The translations under genes were made by a program, and so were the position numbers. The notes under the pieces are model-generated. The model did not search any database. It saw only the letters and a program-made list of their open reading frames with translations, and was not told the origin of the DNA. From Desulfobacteraceae bacterium (GTDB taxonomy: Bacteria > Desulfobacterota > DSM-4660 > Desulfatiglandales > Desulfatiglandaceae), in contig DSCZ01000138.1 in the NCBI GenBank assembly GCA_011048855.1, positions 1-5,426 on the forward strand: a stretch of DNA of 5,426 bases, in the 5' to 3' direction. Shown in pieces: positions 1 to 5,057 of the stretch (position 1 is the first letter of the stretch; every line of letters begins with the position of its first letter).

Positions 1-137
1 CTCATCACACCGCCGATAGCAGACGACTTCTCAACCAGGTGAACATAGTAACCCGAATCAGCAAGATCCAGCGCCGCCTGCATCCCGGCAATCCCACCTC
101 CCACCACCATCACAGAGCCCGTTGGTTTTACTGACAT
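1..137 (-). CDS. HdrA-like FAD-dependent oxidoreductase, N-terminus only (partial)
   Basis: Only the first 45 codons are inside the window; the gene runs off the left edge. The protein starts MSVKPTGSVMVVGGGIAG and contains a dinucleotide-binding Rossmann fold: GGGIAG at residues 13-18 and the acidic residue E36 at the end of the second strand (HLVEK), followed by IGGVM. This arrangement and wording are typical of the FAD domain of heterodisulfide reductase subunit A (HdrA) and its relatives (QmoA, HdrA2), which move electrons between ferredoxin, disulfides or quinone-linked partners in the cytoplasm of anaerobes. It begins directly at the FAD fold, without the Cys-rich N-terminal extension of methanogen HdrA. 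The ATG is supported by a TGAGGAG ribosome site six bases upstream (144-150 on this strand). It is divergent from the suy operon. A tie to sulfite reduction is inference; the Fe-S and thiol regions that would decide the subfamily lie outside. Confidence 0.8.
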   Translation of the reverse strand, partial: MSVKPTGSVMVVGGGIAGMQAALDLADSGYYVHLVEKSSAIGGVM

Positions 138-195
138 AAATAACTCCTCACTCCGATAAATTTTCTTATTTGCCAGGTACGCTGCACGCACCCTC

Positions 196-267
196 GTCCC
201 TCCCGTCCCGGAACACATGCCTCGCCCGCCGGCACCCGGCGGAAACACACGTAAAGCCCGGGAGGAC
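196..267 (-). repeat. Nested inverted repeats in the leader of the HdrA-like gene
   Basis: GTCC-C-TCCCG (196-205) pairs with CGGGAGGAC (259-267) with one bulged C. Inside it CCGCCG (226-231) pairs with CGGCGG (237-242) across a 5-nt loop. If transcribed from the candidate promoter at 345-374, this would fold upstream of the ribosome site at 144-150. No riboswitch class is recognised. The pairing may partly reflect the high GC content here. Confidence 0.35.
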
Positions 268-293
268 AGATCTCGAAAAAATGAACGCGTCAT

Positions 294-315
294 CCGGAAA
301 AACCCTTTTTTCCGG
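294..315. repeat. 9-bp perfect inverted repeat with 4-nt loop
   Basis: CCGGAAAAA (294-302) and TTTTTCCGG (307-315) are exact reverse complements around the loop CCCT. The stem places an A-run and a T-run opposite each other, as seen in bidirectional terminator-like hairpins, but no extra T-run follows on either strand. It lies between the candidate promoter and the start codon of the HdrA-like gene, so it could be an attenuator in that leader, or the end of the activator transcript. Confidence 0.4.
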
Positions 316-344
316 GTATACGCCACACAAGGTAAGACCGCGAG

Positions 345-374
345 AGTGTAATTCTCAAGTGGTGTTTTTGTCAA
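345..374 (-). promoter_or_regulatory. Candidate sigma-70 promoter for the HdrA-like gene
   Basis: On the minus strand there is a perfect -35 hexamer TTGACA (369-374) and, after an 18-base spacer, TACACT (345-350), which matches four of six positions of TATAAT. Transcription would start near 338, giving a leader of about 200 nt before the ATG at 137. No other promoter-like pair stood out closer to the gene. The spacer is one base longer than ideal. Confidence 0.45.
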
Positions 375-565
375 CGGAATTATCCAATAAATCGCTTTAA
401 AAACAGGAATCGAGGCTCGGGATTCTGCATTCCCGCCGACTCCCGGGCTGCTCTCAGCATGCTTATAACTCCGAGGCATCTCCTTGCCGGTCTCAACGTT
501 TGACGCACAAGGAAAATTGCCAGTCCATCTGACCAAATTCGCCGTCGAGCATATTTACGGCCCTT

Positions 566-2116
566 TCATCGTGCCTTGGGACCCGAATAATCCCCCGGAT
601 GAAGGCCGTGTTTTCTGATACGATACTGCAAGGTGGAACGGGGCACACCCAGAAGCCTGGCCGCCCCGTTCCGGCCTCCCACGGCTCCCCGAGTCTCGAT
701 CAGCGCCTGCTCTATGTGCTGCCGCTCCATCTCGGCCAGGGATTTGACGCTGGTTGATGAAGAAGATTCCCCGGCCGACGGGATCAACCCTTCGATATCC
801 CTTTCGGTGATCGACATGCCCGGCTTCAAAATAACCATCCGCGTCGCAAGGTTTCGGATCTCTCTGCCGTTTCCGGGCCAGCAATGTCCGCACAACCGCT
901 TCATCACACCCTCGGTATAGAAGGGAACGGGCCGGTTCATCTTTTTGGCCTCCTTGTCTGTCAATGTTCTCAACAGAAGAGGAATGTCTTCGGGCCTCTC
1001 CCTCAACGGAGGCAGATGGACCGACACCGTATTGAGTCTGTAAAAAAGGTCCCGCCGGAAACCACCGGCCTCGATTTCTTTTTCAAGGTCCCTGTTTGTC
1101 GCCGCGATAACGCGAAAATCGACATAAATAGAACGGCTATCACCCACTTTTTCAAATCTGCGGTCCTGTATCACATGCAGCAGCTTGGCCTGCAGCTCGG
1201 CGGGAAGCTCTCCGACTTCGTCCAGAAAAACGGTGCCCCCGTCAGCCATCTCGAACCTGCCTGTCCGGCTCGCTCCGGCTCCTGTAAAAGCTCCTTTTGC
1301 ATGGCCGAACAATTCGCTTTCGAAAAGAGATGGTGCCAGGGCGGGGCAGTTGATCTTGACGAAAAGATTATCTTTACGTCGACTCATTTCATGAATACGA
1401 CGGGCTATCAAATCCTTTCCGGTGCCGGTTTCCCCGGTTATCAGAACCGACACATCAGTGTCGCCGACCTGTTCCACCATGTCCATGATCCCGGCCATGC
1501 ATTTCGAAGCGTATACGAATTCATCCGGGACATCTCCATCTGTGCCGTGGTCCATCAAGTATCGGTTGCGCCGTTTGAGGCTTGCATTCAATTCCTTCAG
1601 CCGAGTGTAAGCAAGCATATTGTCAACCGAAATGGCCACCTGCCGGGATATATCGTATAGAACCTCTTTAAGTTCGGCCATATTTTCAAGAGGTCCGGCG
1701 AACGAAAAGTGAATGCTGCCCAGTAAACGACTCCTTATCACCAGTGGAAAAGCCACGGTGGCTTTGAGACCTGCATCGACCATGGACCCGACCGAAGAAA
1801 GGCTCCTGTAGCGGGTCAGGTCCTCGATTATAACCGGCTTTCCGGATTCTATAACCATCTTGGTTATAGAACCATTTGAAAGGGGACGCCTCGTCTTGCA
1901 GGCGATTCCTTCCGGTGCAATCCCGTCGGCCGTAGCGAAATAACTTAGAGATTTGCTTTCATGCTCATACAGGTTTATACTCAATCTATCGTATGGTATA
2001 TGCTTCCGCAGTTCCGTGGCAAGAGCCTTGAACAGCTCTTCGCTGGTGGTCCGGGTTACCACGGCGTTCGTTATTTGGAGAAGTATCTGGTAGCGTGTGG
2101 TGGAATCAAACTGCAT
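566..2116 (-). CDS. Sigma-54-dependent transcriptional activator, GAF / AAA+ / Fis-type HTH (FhlA/NorR class)
   Basis: This 516-residue enhancer-binding protein would remodel sigma-54 RNA polymerase by ATP hydrolysis. Residues about 10-170 look like a GAF sensor domain. The AAA+ domain spans about 200-440 and shows Walker A GETGTGKD (228-235), the sigma-54 contact loop GAFTGA (275-280), Walker B TVFLDE (295-300), sensor I AATN (338-341), the arginine-finger region FRRDLFYRLN (353-362) and sensor II WPGNGREIRNL (413-423). A Fis-type helix-turn-helix ends it (about 465-503, NGAARLLGVPRSTLQYRIRK). The usual sensor II wording is WPGNVREL; a glycine replaces the valine here. I chose the ATG at 2116 because the GAF homology begins just after it, an AGGCGAG ribosome site lies eight bases upstream and a promoter lies between it and the upstream TTG at 2257. 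It is divergent from suyAB, next to a strong sigma-54 promoter, so it most likely controls that operon. The ligand is unknown; sulfolactate is an inference. Confidence 0.93.
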   Translation of the reverse strand: MQFDSTTRYQILLQITNAVVTRTTSEELFKALATELRKHIPYDRLSINLYEHESKSLSYFATADGIAPEGIACKTRRPLSNGSITKMVIESGKPVIIEDLTRYRSLSSVGSMVDAGLKATVAFPLVIRSRLLGSIHFSFAGPLENMAELKEVLYDISRQVAISVDNMLAYTRLKELNASLKRRNRYLMDHGTDGDVPDEFVYASKCMAGIMDMVEQVGDTDVSVLITGETGTGKDLIARRIHEMSRRKDNLFVKINCPALAPSLFESELFGHAKGAFTGAGASRTGRFEMADGGTVFLDEVGELPAELQAKLLHVIQDRRFEKVGDSRSIYVDFRVIAATNRDLEKEIEAGGFRRDLFYRLNTVSVHLPPLRERPEDIPLLLRTLTDKEAKKMNRPVPFYTEGVMKRLCGHCWPGNGREIRNLATRMVILKPGMSITERDIEGLIPSAGESSSSTSVKSLAEMERQHIEQALIETRGAVGGRNGAARLLGVPRSTLQYRIRKHGLHPGDYSGPKAR

Positions 2117-2157
2117 ACGGCGTACTCGCCTGGGTGGTTCCAATGGGTTTTTCTCAC

Positions 2158-2185
2158 AGAATAGCAAAAGCGGGCCGAAAATCAA
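2158..2185 (-). promoter_or_regulatory. Candidate sigma-70 promoter (extended -10) for the activator gene
   Basis: On the minus strand TTGATT (2180-2185) is followed, after 16 bases, by TATTCT (2158-2163), preceded by TGC, which gives an extended -10 element. The predicted start, near 2151, leaves a leader of about 35 nt before the ATG at 2116. This supports that start and argues against the longer reading frame opening at 2257. The nearby repeats at 2193-2240 could let the activator influence its own promoter. Confidence 0.45.
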
Positions 2186-2192
2186 GCTTAAA

Positions 2193-2221
2193 GACGAATA
2201 TTGGGCGCATACCGATTCGTC
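2193..2221. promoter_or_regulatory. Candidate enhancer site 1: spaced inverted repeat GACGAAT / ATTCGTC
   Basis: GACGAAT (2193-2199) and ATTCGTC (2215-2221) are exact reverse complements 15 bases apart. The half-sites are about two helical turns apart, centre to centre, which would suit a dimeric activator. The repeat centre (2207) is about 98 bases upstream of the start predicted from the sigma-54 promoter, within the usual range for enhancer-binding proteins. Binding is inferred from position and symmetry only. Confidence 0.4.
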
Positions 2222-2225
2222 ATTC

Positions 2226-2240
2226 AATTTCGTCGAAATT
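2226..2240. promoter_or_regulatory. Candidate enhancer site 2: 15-bp palindrome AATTTCGTCGAAATT
   Basis: AATTTCG and CGAAATT are exact reverse complements around a central T at 2233. The core TTCGTC recurs in site 1 (forward at 2216-2221, inverted at 2193-2198), so the same protein may bind both. The centre lies about 72 bases upstream of the predicted sigma-54 start. It is a good candidate for a site of the divergent activator, without direct proof. Confidence 0.45.
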
Positions 2241-2278
2241 TTATCATGAAAAATCAATCAGTTATTTAAAGGGATGGC

Positions 2279-2294
2279 TGGCATTTTCTTTGCA
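2279..2294 (+). promoter_or_regulatory. Sigma-54 (-24/-12) promoter for the suyAB-tct operon
   Basis: TGGCATTTTCTTTGCA matches the sigma-54 consensus TGGCAYR-N4-TTGCW nearly completely. The GG (2280-2281) and the GC (2292-2293) have the exact required spacing, and the base before TGGC is the preferred pyrimidine. The predicted start is near 2304-2305, giving a leader of about 122 nt before suyA. The divergent sigma-54 activator and the symmetric sites upstream make the call much stronger than the motif alone. Confidence 0.85.
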
Positions 2295-2311
2295 TCGATT
2301 TATGTCGACCA

Positions 2312-2351
2312 AACTGCTTCCTGCCGCTCAAGGCGCTCCGGCCCCGCAGTT
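2312..2351 (+). repeat. Possible hairpin in the suyA leader
   Basis: AACTGC (2312-2317) can pair with GCAGTT (2346-2351), and inside it GCCG (2323-2326) with CGGC (2339-2342). It would lie just after the predicted transcription start and about 65 bases before the suyA ribosome site. It could protect the 5' end of the message. The stems are short, and no known riboswitch is recognised. Confidence 0.3.
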
Positions 2352-2426
2352 GGAACGGATCGATGCCCTGTATGCCGGAAGACGGAATGGACCAAGCCAT
2401 AAACCCAAAAGAAACGGAGGTTCAAA

Positions 2427-2705
2427 ATGACAGATTTTTTGGTTCACGAACACGACGACACGGTCGGGGTCGCAACGGTCGACATCGAGGCCGGCCGTGA
2501 AGCCGAGGGGCTCTTCATGGACACCCAGGAAAAAACCACGGTGAAAGCGCTTCAGGATATCCCCCTGGGGCATAAAATCGCGCTCAGAGACCATTCAACC
2601 GATGAAGGAGTGATCAAATACGGTCACGACATCGGGAAAGTGGTGAATGATTTCAAAAAGGGCGAGCATGTCCATATTCACAATTTAAAGACAAGGAGGT
2701 GGTAG
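2427..2705 (+). CDS. suyA: (2R)-sulfolactate sulfo-lyase, small (alpha) subunit
   Basis: This is a 92-residue cytoplasmic protein of the UxaA N-terminal (SAF-domain) family. With SuyB it forms the lyase that cleaves (R)-3-sulfolactate to pyruvate and sulfite (EC 4.4.1.24). Visible family hallmarks are FLVHE at the start (4-8), DIPLGHKIAL (44-53), IKYGHDIGK (63-71) and the C-terminal GEHVHIHNLKTRRW (79-92), which closely resembles known SuyA proteins. The length matches the stand-alone small subunit, whereas altronate dehydratases usually fuse this domain to the large part. GGAGG at 2416-2420, six bases before the ATG, fixes the start. It is first in the operon behind the sigma-54 promoter and only 3 bases from suyB. 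The alternative is another two-part UxaA-type dehydratase or lyase for a hydroxy acid; the close match of the partner to SuyB makes this less likely. Confidence 0.85.
   Translation: MTDFLVHEHDDTVGVATVDIEAGREAEGLFMDTQEKTTVKALQDIPLGHKIALRDHSTDEGVIKYGHDIGKVVNDFKKGEHVHIHNLKTRRW
2693..2700 (+). promoter_or_regulatory. Ribosome binding site of suyB inside the end of suyA
   Basis: AAGGAGGT is a full-length match to the anti-Shine-Dalgarno sequence and sits eight bases before the suyB ATG. It overlaps the last codons of suyA, whose stop is at 2703-2705. This arrangement suggests coupled translation of the two subunits. Confidence 0.75.
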
Positions 2706-2708
2706 AAG

Positions 2709-3872
2709 ATGACGACACGCAAAGTAATGGGCTACCGCCGGGAAAATGGAAGAGTCGGCATCCGGAATCACGTCCTGATTCTGCCTCTGGATGACTTAAG
2801 CAATTCCGCCTGTGAAAAAGTGGCGTTCAACACCAAAGGCTGCAAGGCAATCCCCCACCCCTATGGGCGCCTCCAGTTCGGAGAAGACCTGGCGTTGCAT
2901 TTTCGGACCCTGATCGGAACCGGTGCCAATCCCAATGTGGCGGCGGTTGTGGTCATAGGCATCGAGCCCCAATGGACAAACATCATCGTTGAAGGCATAG
3001 CCAAGACCGGGAAGCCTGTTGCCGGGTTTTCGATCGAACGTCACGGCGAGATAAAAACGGTTGAAGCGGCCAGCTGGAAAGCCAAAGAATATATGCATTG
3101 GGCAAGCGAACTTAAACGCGAAGAATGTGACCTTTCCGAAATCTGGGTCAGCGTCAAATGCGGAGAGTCCGACACCACATCAGGACTGGCATCCAACCCG
3201 ACGGTGGGCAACGCCATCGATAAACTTGTCGAGATGGGGGGCACCTGCTCCTTCGGCGAGACCAGCGAAATTACCGGCGCCGAAATGGTATGTAAAGAGC
3301 GGGCCGCCACGCCGGAGGTGGGCGAGCAGTTCATGGCCATGTTCAACCGCTATGCCGAAATGATCGATCGCAACAAAACCGACGACTTGTCCGGCAGCCA
3401 GCCCACCAAGGGCAATATAGCCGGGGGACTGACCACGATCGAAGAGAAAGCCTTCGGAAACCTCCAGAAAATCGGTAAGAAGTCAAACTATGTCGGTGTT
3501 CTGGACAAAGCCGAAAGCCCCACCGGTCCCGGCCTCTGGTACATGGACACTTCTAGCGCCGCGGCCGAGGCCGTCACGCTGTGGGCCGCCGGGGGGTTTG
3601 TCGCTCACTTCTTCCCCACCGGGCAGGGCAATATCATCGGAAATCCCATCGAGCCGGTGATCAAGCTTTCGGCCAATCCGCGGACGGTGAGCGACATGGT
3701 CGAACACATCGATTACGACTGCTCGGCGATTCTTCGTGGCGAACTTACGCTGGATCAATCCGGTGACAACCTGCTGGACATGCTGGTTCGGACCTGTAAC
3801 GGGCGCCTTACGGCACAGGAGGTGCTGGGCCACGAAGAATTTGTATTGACGAAACTTTACGAAAGCGCATAA
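2709..3872 (+). CDS. suyB: (2R)-sulfolactate sulfo-lyase, large (beta) subunit
   Basis: This 387-residue protein is the catalytic large subunit of the UxaA family. With SuyA it eliminates sulfite from (R)-sulfolactate, leaving pyruvate; the enzyme is reported to need iron. The sequence is collinear with known SuyB proteins: [13 protein letters not shown] (8-20), HPYGRLQFG (50-58), [18 protein letters not shown] (71-88), KCGESD (150-155, likely metal or substrate region), [10 protein letters not shown] (183-192), [18 protein letters not shown] (231-248), [12 protein letters not shown] (302-313) and NGRLTAQE (364-371). Length equals the family norm and no part is missing. Wording such as [10 protein letters not shown] and TLDQSGD fits SuyB better than altronate or galactarate dehydratase, but substrate choice within this family cannot be proven by eye. 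Sulfite could go to dissimilatory sulfite reductase and pyruvate to central metabolism, both encoded elsewhere. The adjoining transporter genes fit uptake of the substrate. Confidence 0.87.
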   Translation: MTTRKVMGYRRENGRVGIRNHVLILPLDDLSNSACEKVAFNTKGCKAIPHPYGRLQFGEDLALHFRTLIGTGANPNVAAVVVIGIEPQWTNIIVEGIAKTGKPVAGFSIERHGEIKTVEAASWKAKEYMHWASELKREECDLSEIWVSVKCGESDTTSGLASNPTVGNAIDKLVEMGGTCSFGETSEITGAEMVCKERAATPEVGEQFMAMFNRYAEMIDRNKTDDLSGSQPTKGNIAGGLTTIEEKAFGNLQKIGKKSNYVGVLDKAESPTGPGLWYMDTSSAAAEAVTLWAAGGFVAHFFPTGQGNIIGNPIEPVIKLSANPRTVSDMVEHIDYDCSAILRGELTLDQSGDNLLDMLVRTCNGRLTAQEVLGHEEFVLTKLYESA

Positions 3873-3882
3873 CCATTTGGAA

Positions 3883-3928
3883 CGGCGCCTTTTTACGGAC
3901 CGGGGCAAAACGAACGGAAAAGGTGCCG
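3883..3928 (+). repeat. Hairpin 1 in the suyB-tctC gap
   Basis: CGGCGCCTTTT (3883-3893) pairs with AAAAGGTGCCG (3918-3928): 11 pairs in RNA, one a G-U wobble, with a 23-nt loop in which CCG (3900-3902) can pair with CGG (3915-3917). No T-run follows the 3' arm on the plus strand, so it is not a standard terminator. It starts about ten bases after the suyB stop. Stabilising the suyAB message or partial termination are both possible. Confidence 0.55.
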
Positions 3929-3941
3929 ATAATGTTCAAGA

Positions 3942-3969
3942 GGCCCGCCTTCCGCCCTAGAGGCGGGCC
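3942..3969 (+). repeat. Hairpin 2 in the suyB-tctC gap
   Basis: GGCCCGCCT (3942-3950) and AGGCGGGCC (3961-3969) are exact reverse complements with a 10-nt loop. The stem is very GC-rich and ends ten bases before the ribosome site of tctC. ATAAAAACAGG follows instead of a T-run, so complete termination is unlikely. The hairpin may protect the 5' end of a processed tctC message. Confidence 0.6.
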
Positions 3970-3993
3970 ATAAAAACAGGGAGGGAAGAAACG

Positions 3994-4944
3994 ATGAAAC
4001 GTATGCTCATCTTGACACTCACGGCAGCGGTGGTCGCAGTGTGCGGGTCGCCCGCGCTTGCCGCCGACTACCCGAAAGAACCGATCACGTACCAGATCAC
4101 TTTCAATCCGGGCGGACAATCAGACCTGGAGGCCCGCCGCCAGCAGCCCTTACTGGAAAAAATACTCGGCCAGAAAGTCATGATTCAGTACAAACCGGGC
4201 GGCGGCGGATCGGTGGGATGGTCATACCTGGTGAAGCAAAAACCGAACGGTTATTTCATTTCCGGGATCAACATCCCCCATATCGTGCTTCAACCTCTGG
4301 CCAGAGGAGACGCCGGGTATACGACCGAAGGAATAGAACCGATCGCACTGTTCCAGGCGACTCCCATCGGGTTGGCCGTTCTCAAGGATGCACCGTACAA
4401 AACAGTCAAAGACCTTGTGGACTTCGCAAAAAGCAACCCGGGTGCCGTGACCTGCGGAGGTTCAGGGACATGGTCGGGCCATCATATCGCCCACCTGCAG
4501 CTCCAGAAAATGGCGGGCATCGAAATGACCTACATCCCCTACAAAGGCGCGGCCCCCAGCGTGGCAGCGTTTCTGGGCGGCCACGTGAAAGCCCTCTGGG
4601 CGAATTCCAACGACCTGGTCCAACACAAGGACAGGATAAGGGTGCTCGCTTTCGGAACAAAGAAGCCTTTCGACGCAATGCCGGAAGTCCCGACTTTCGA
4701 AAGCCAAGGCTTGAAGCTTTACGCCTCCATAGACCGCGGCGCGGGTGCACCTCCGGGAACACCTGCGGATATCATCGCGGTGCTCGAAAAGGCTTTTCTG
4801 GATATCGCGAACGATCCTAAGATCCAGGCACAGATGGTGGAGGAAGGGTTCCAGCCTGTGGCCATGGGTGCCGCGGAAAGCAAAGCCTATATCCAGGAAA
4901 AAGTGAAAGAGTGGGCGCCGGTAGTCAAGGAATTCAAGGAATAA
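3994..4944 (+). CDS. tctC: TctC-family periplasmic solute-binding protein of a tripartite tricarboxylate transporter
   Basis: This is a 316-residue secreted binding protein, the usual length for the TctC/BugD family. Residues 1-23 form a Sec signal peptide: KR, a hydrophobic core and the cleavage site ALA-A. The mature protein begins ADYPKEPI, followed by the family signature FNPGGQSDLEAR (37-48), KPGGGGSVGW (68-77), KPNGY (83-87), GSGTWSGHHIA (156-166), PYKGAAPSVAAFLGGHV (182-198) and the C-terminal lobe with GAPPGTPADI (251-260). These proteins bind small carboxylates in the periplasm and deliver them to the TctA/TctB membrane complex, which runs on an ion gradient. GGGAGGG at 3979-3985 supports the ATG. 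Because the gene follows suyAB in the same direction, sulfolactate or a related C3 sulfonate is the likely ligand; a TTT system (slcHFG) has been proposed for sulfolactate in Chromohalobacter. The ligand cannot be read from the sequence. Confidence 0.9.
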   Translation: MKRMLILTLTAAVVAVCGSPALAADYPKEPITYQITFNPGGQSDLEARRQQPLLEKILGQKVMIQYKPGGGGSVGWSYLVKQKPNGYFISGINIPHIVLQPLARGDAGYTTEGIEPIALFQATPIGLAVLKDAPYKTVKDLVDFAKSNPGAVTCGGSGTWSGHHIAHLQLQKMAGIEMTYIPYKGAAPSVAAFLGGHVKALWANSNDLVQHKDRIRVLAFGTKKPFDAMPEVPTFESQGLKLYASIDRGAGAPPGTPADIIAVLEKAFLDIANDPKIQAQMVEEGFQPVAMGAAESKAYIQEKVKEWAPVVKEFKE

Positions 4945-4965
4945 CCGGGAAACCAACCAGAATCC

Positions 4966-4990
4966 GGGGAGATCGCCTGTGCGGCTCCCC
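4966..4990 (+). repeat. Hairpin 1 in the tctC-tctA gap
   Basis: GGGGAG (4966-4971) pairs with CTCCCC (4985-4990), and within it CGC (4974-4976) pairs with GCG (4981-4983) across a CTGT loop. The stem lies 21 bases after the tctC stop. ACTTCTTC follows, only mildly T-rich, so this is at best a weak terminator. It forms a tandem pair with the much stronger repeat that follows. Confidence 0.5.
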
Positions 4991-4999
4991 ACTTCTTCA

Positions 5000-5036
5000 A
5001 TGAGTTTCCATCCGGAATCTCCGGATGGAAACTCAT
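5000..5036 (+). repeat. Perfect 17-bp inverted repeat in the tctC-tctA gap
   Basis: ATGAGTTTCCATCCGGA (5000-5016) and TCCGGATGGAAACTCAT (5020-5036) are exact reverse complements around a 3-nt ATC loop. TTC (4996-4998) and GAA (5037-5039) add three more pairs beyond one bulged A. No T-run follows on either strand. As RNA it would be a very stable hairpin just after the binding-protein gene and close to the ribosome site of tctA. This resembles the hairpins that stabilise messages of binding-protein genes and set their excess over membrane subunits (known for malE-malF). A DNA-level role, such as a protein site, is also possible. Confidence 0.8.
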
Positions 5037-5057
5037 GAAACTAATGAGGGGGAATTC

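Larger units (their letters stand above)
138..565. other. Intergenic region between HdrA-like gene and activator gene
   Basis: This 428-base stretch has no convincing gene. Weak open frames exist (for example a plus-strand frame at 170-400 opening with TTG), but they have no ribosome site and a composition unlike a protein. It holds the ribosome site of the HdrA-like gene, a candidate minus-strand sigma-70 promoter (345-374) and three inverted repeats between that promoter and the start codon. The part from 375 to 565 should carry the end of the activator transcript. I see only a weak 5-bp hairpin there (541-545 with 557-561) and another (418-422 with 431-435), neither followed by a proper T-run, so no confident terminator can be called. 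Confidence 0.6.

Noticed and set aside
170..400. Plus-strand 76-residue open frame
   Set aside because: It opens with TTG, has no ribosome site, shows no recognisable domain and overlaps the promoter and hairpins of the HdrA-like gene.
494..553. Minus-strand 19-codon frame ATGCTCGACGGC... ending TGA
   Set aside because: There is no ribosome site and no match to a known leader peptide; it is too short to support.
541..561. Weak inverted repeat GCCGT/ACGGC as terminator of the activator gene
   Set aside because: The stem has only 5 bp with an 11-nt loop and no T-run after it on the minus strand.
884..1660. Plus-strand 258-residue open frame
   Set aside because: It is the antisense shadow of the activator gene, whose motifs are intact over the whole length.
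2117..2257. 47-residue N-terminal extension of the activator starting at TTG 2257
   Set aside because: It has no ribosome site, no family resemblance, covers both candidate enhancer sites and lies upstream of the activator's own promoter candidate. The ATG at 2116 fits better.
4041..4820. Plus-strand 259-residue open frame inside tctC
   Set aside because: It is an out-of-frame reading rich in Arg, Gly and Pro; the tctC frame shows full family motifs.
291..5017. CATCCGGAA shared by the hairpins at 294-315 and 5000-5036
   Set aside because: Nine shared bases with no further similarity and different stem architecture; chance is sufficient.
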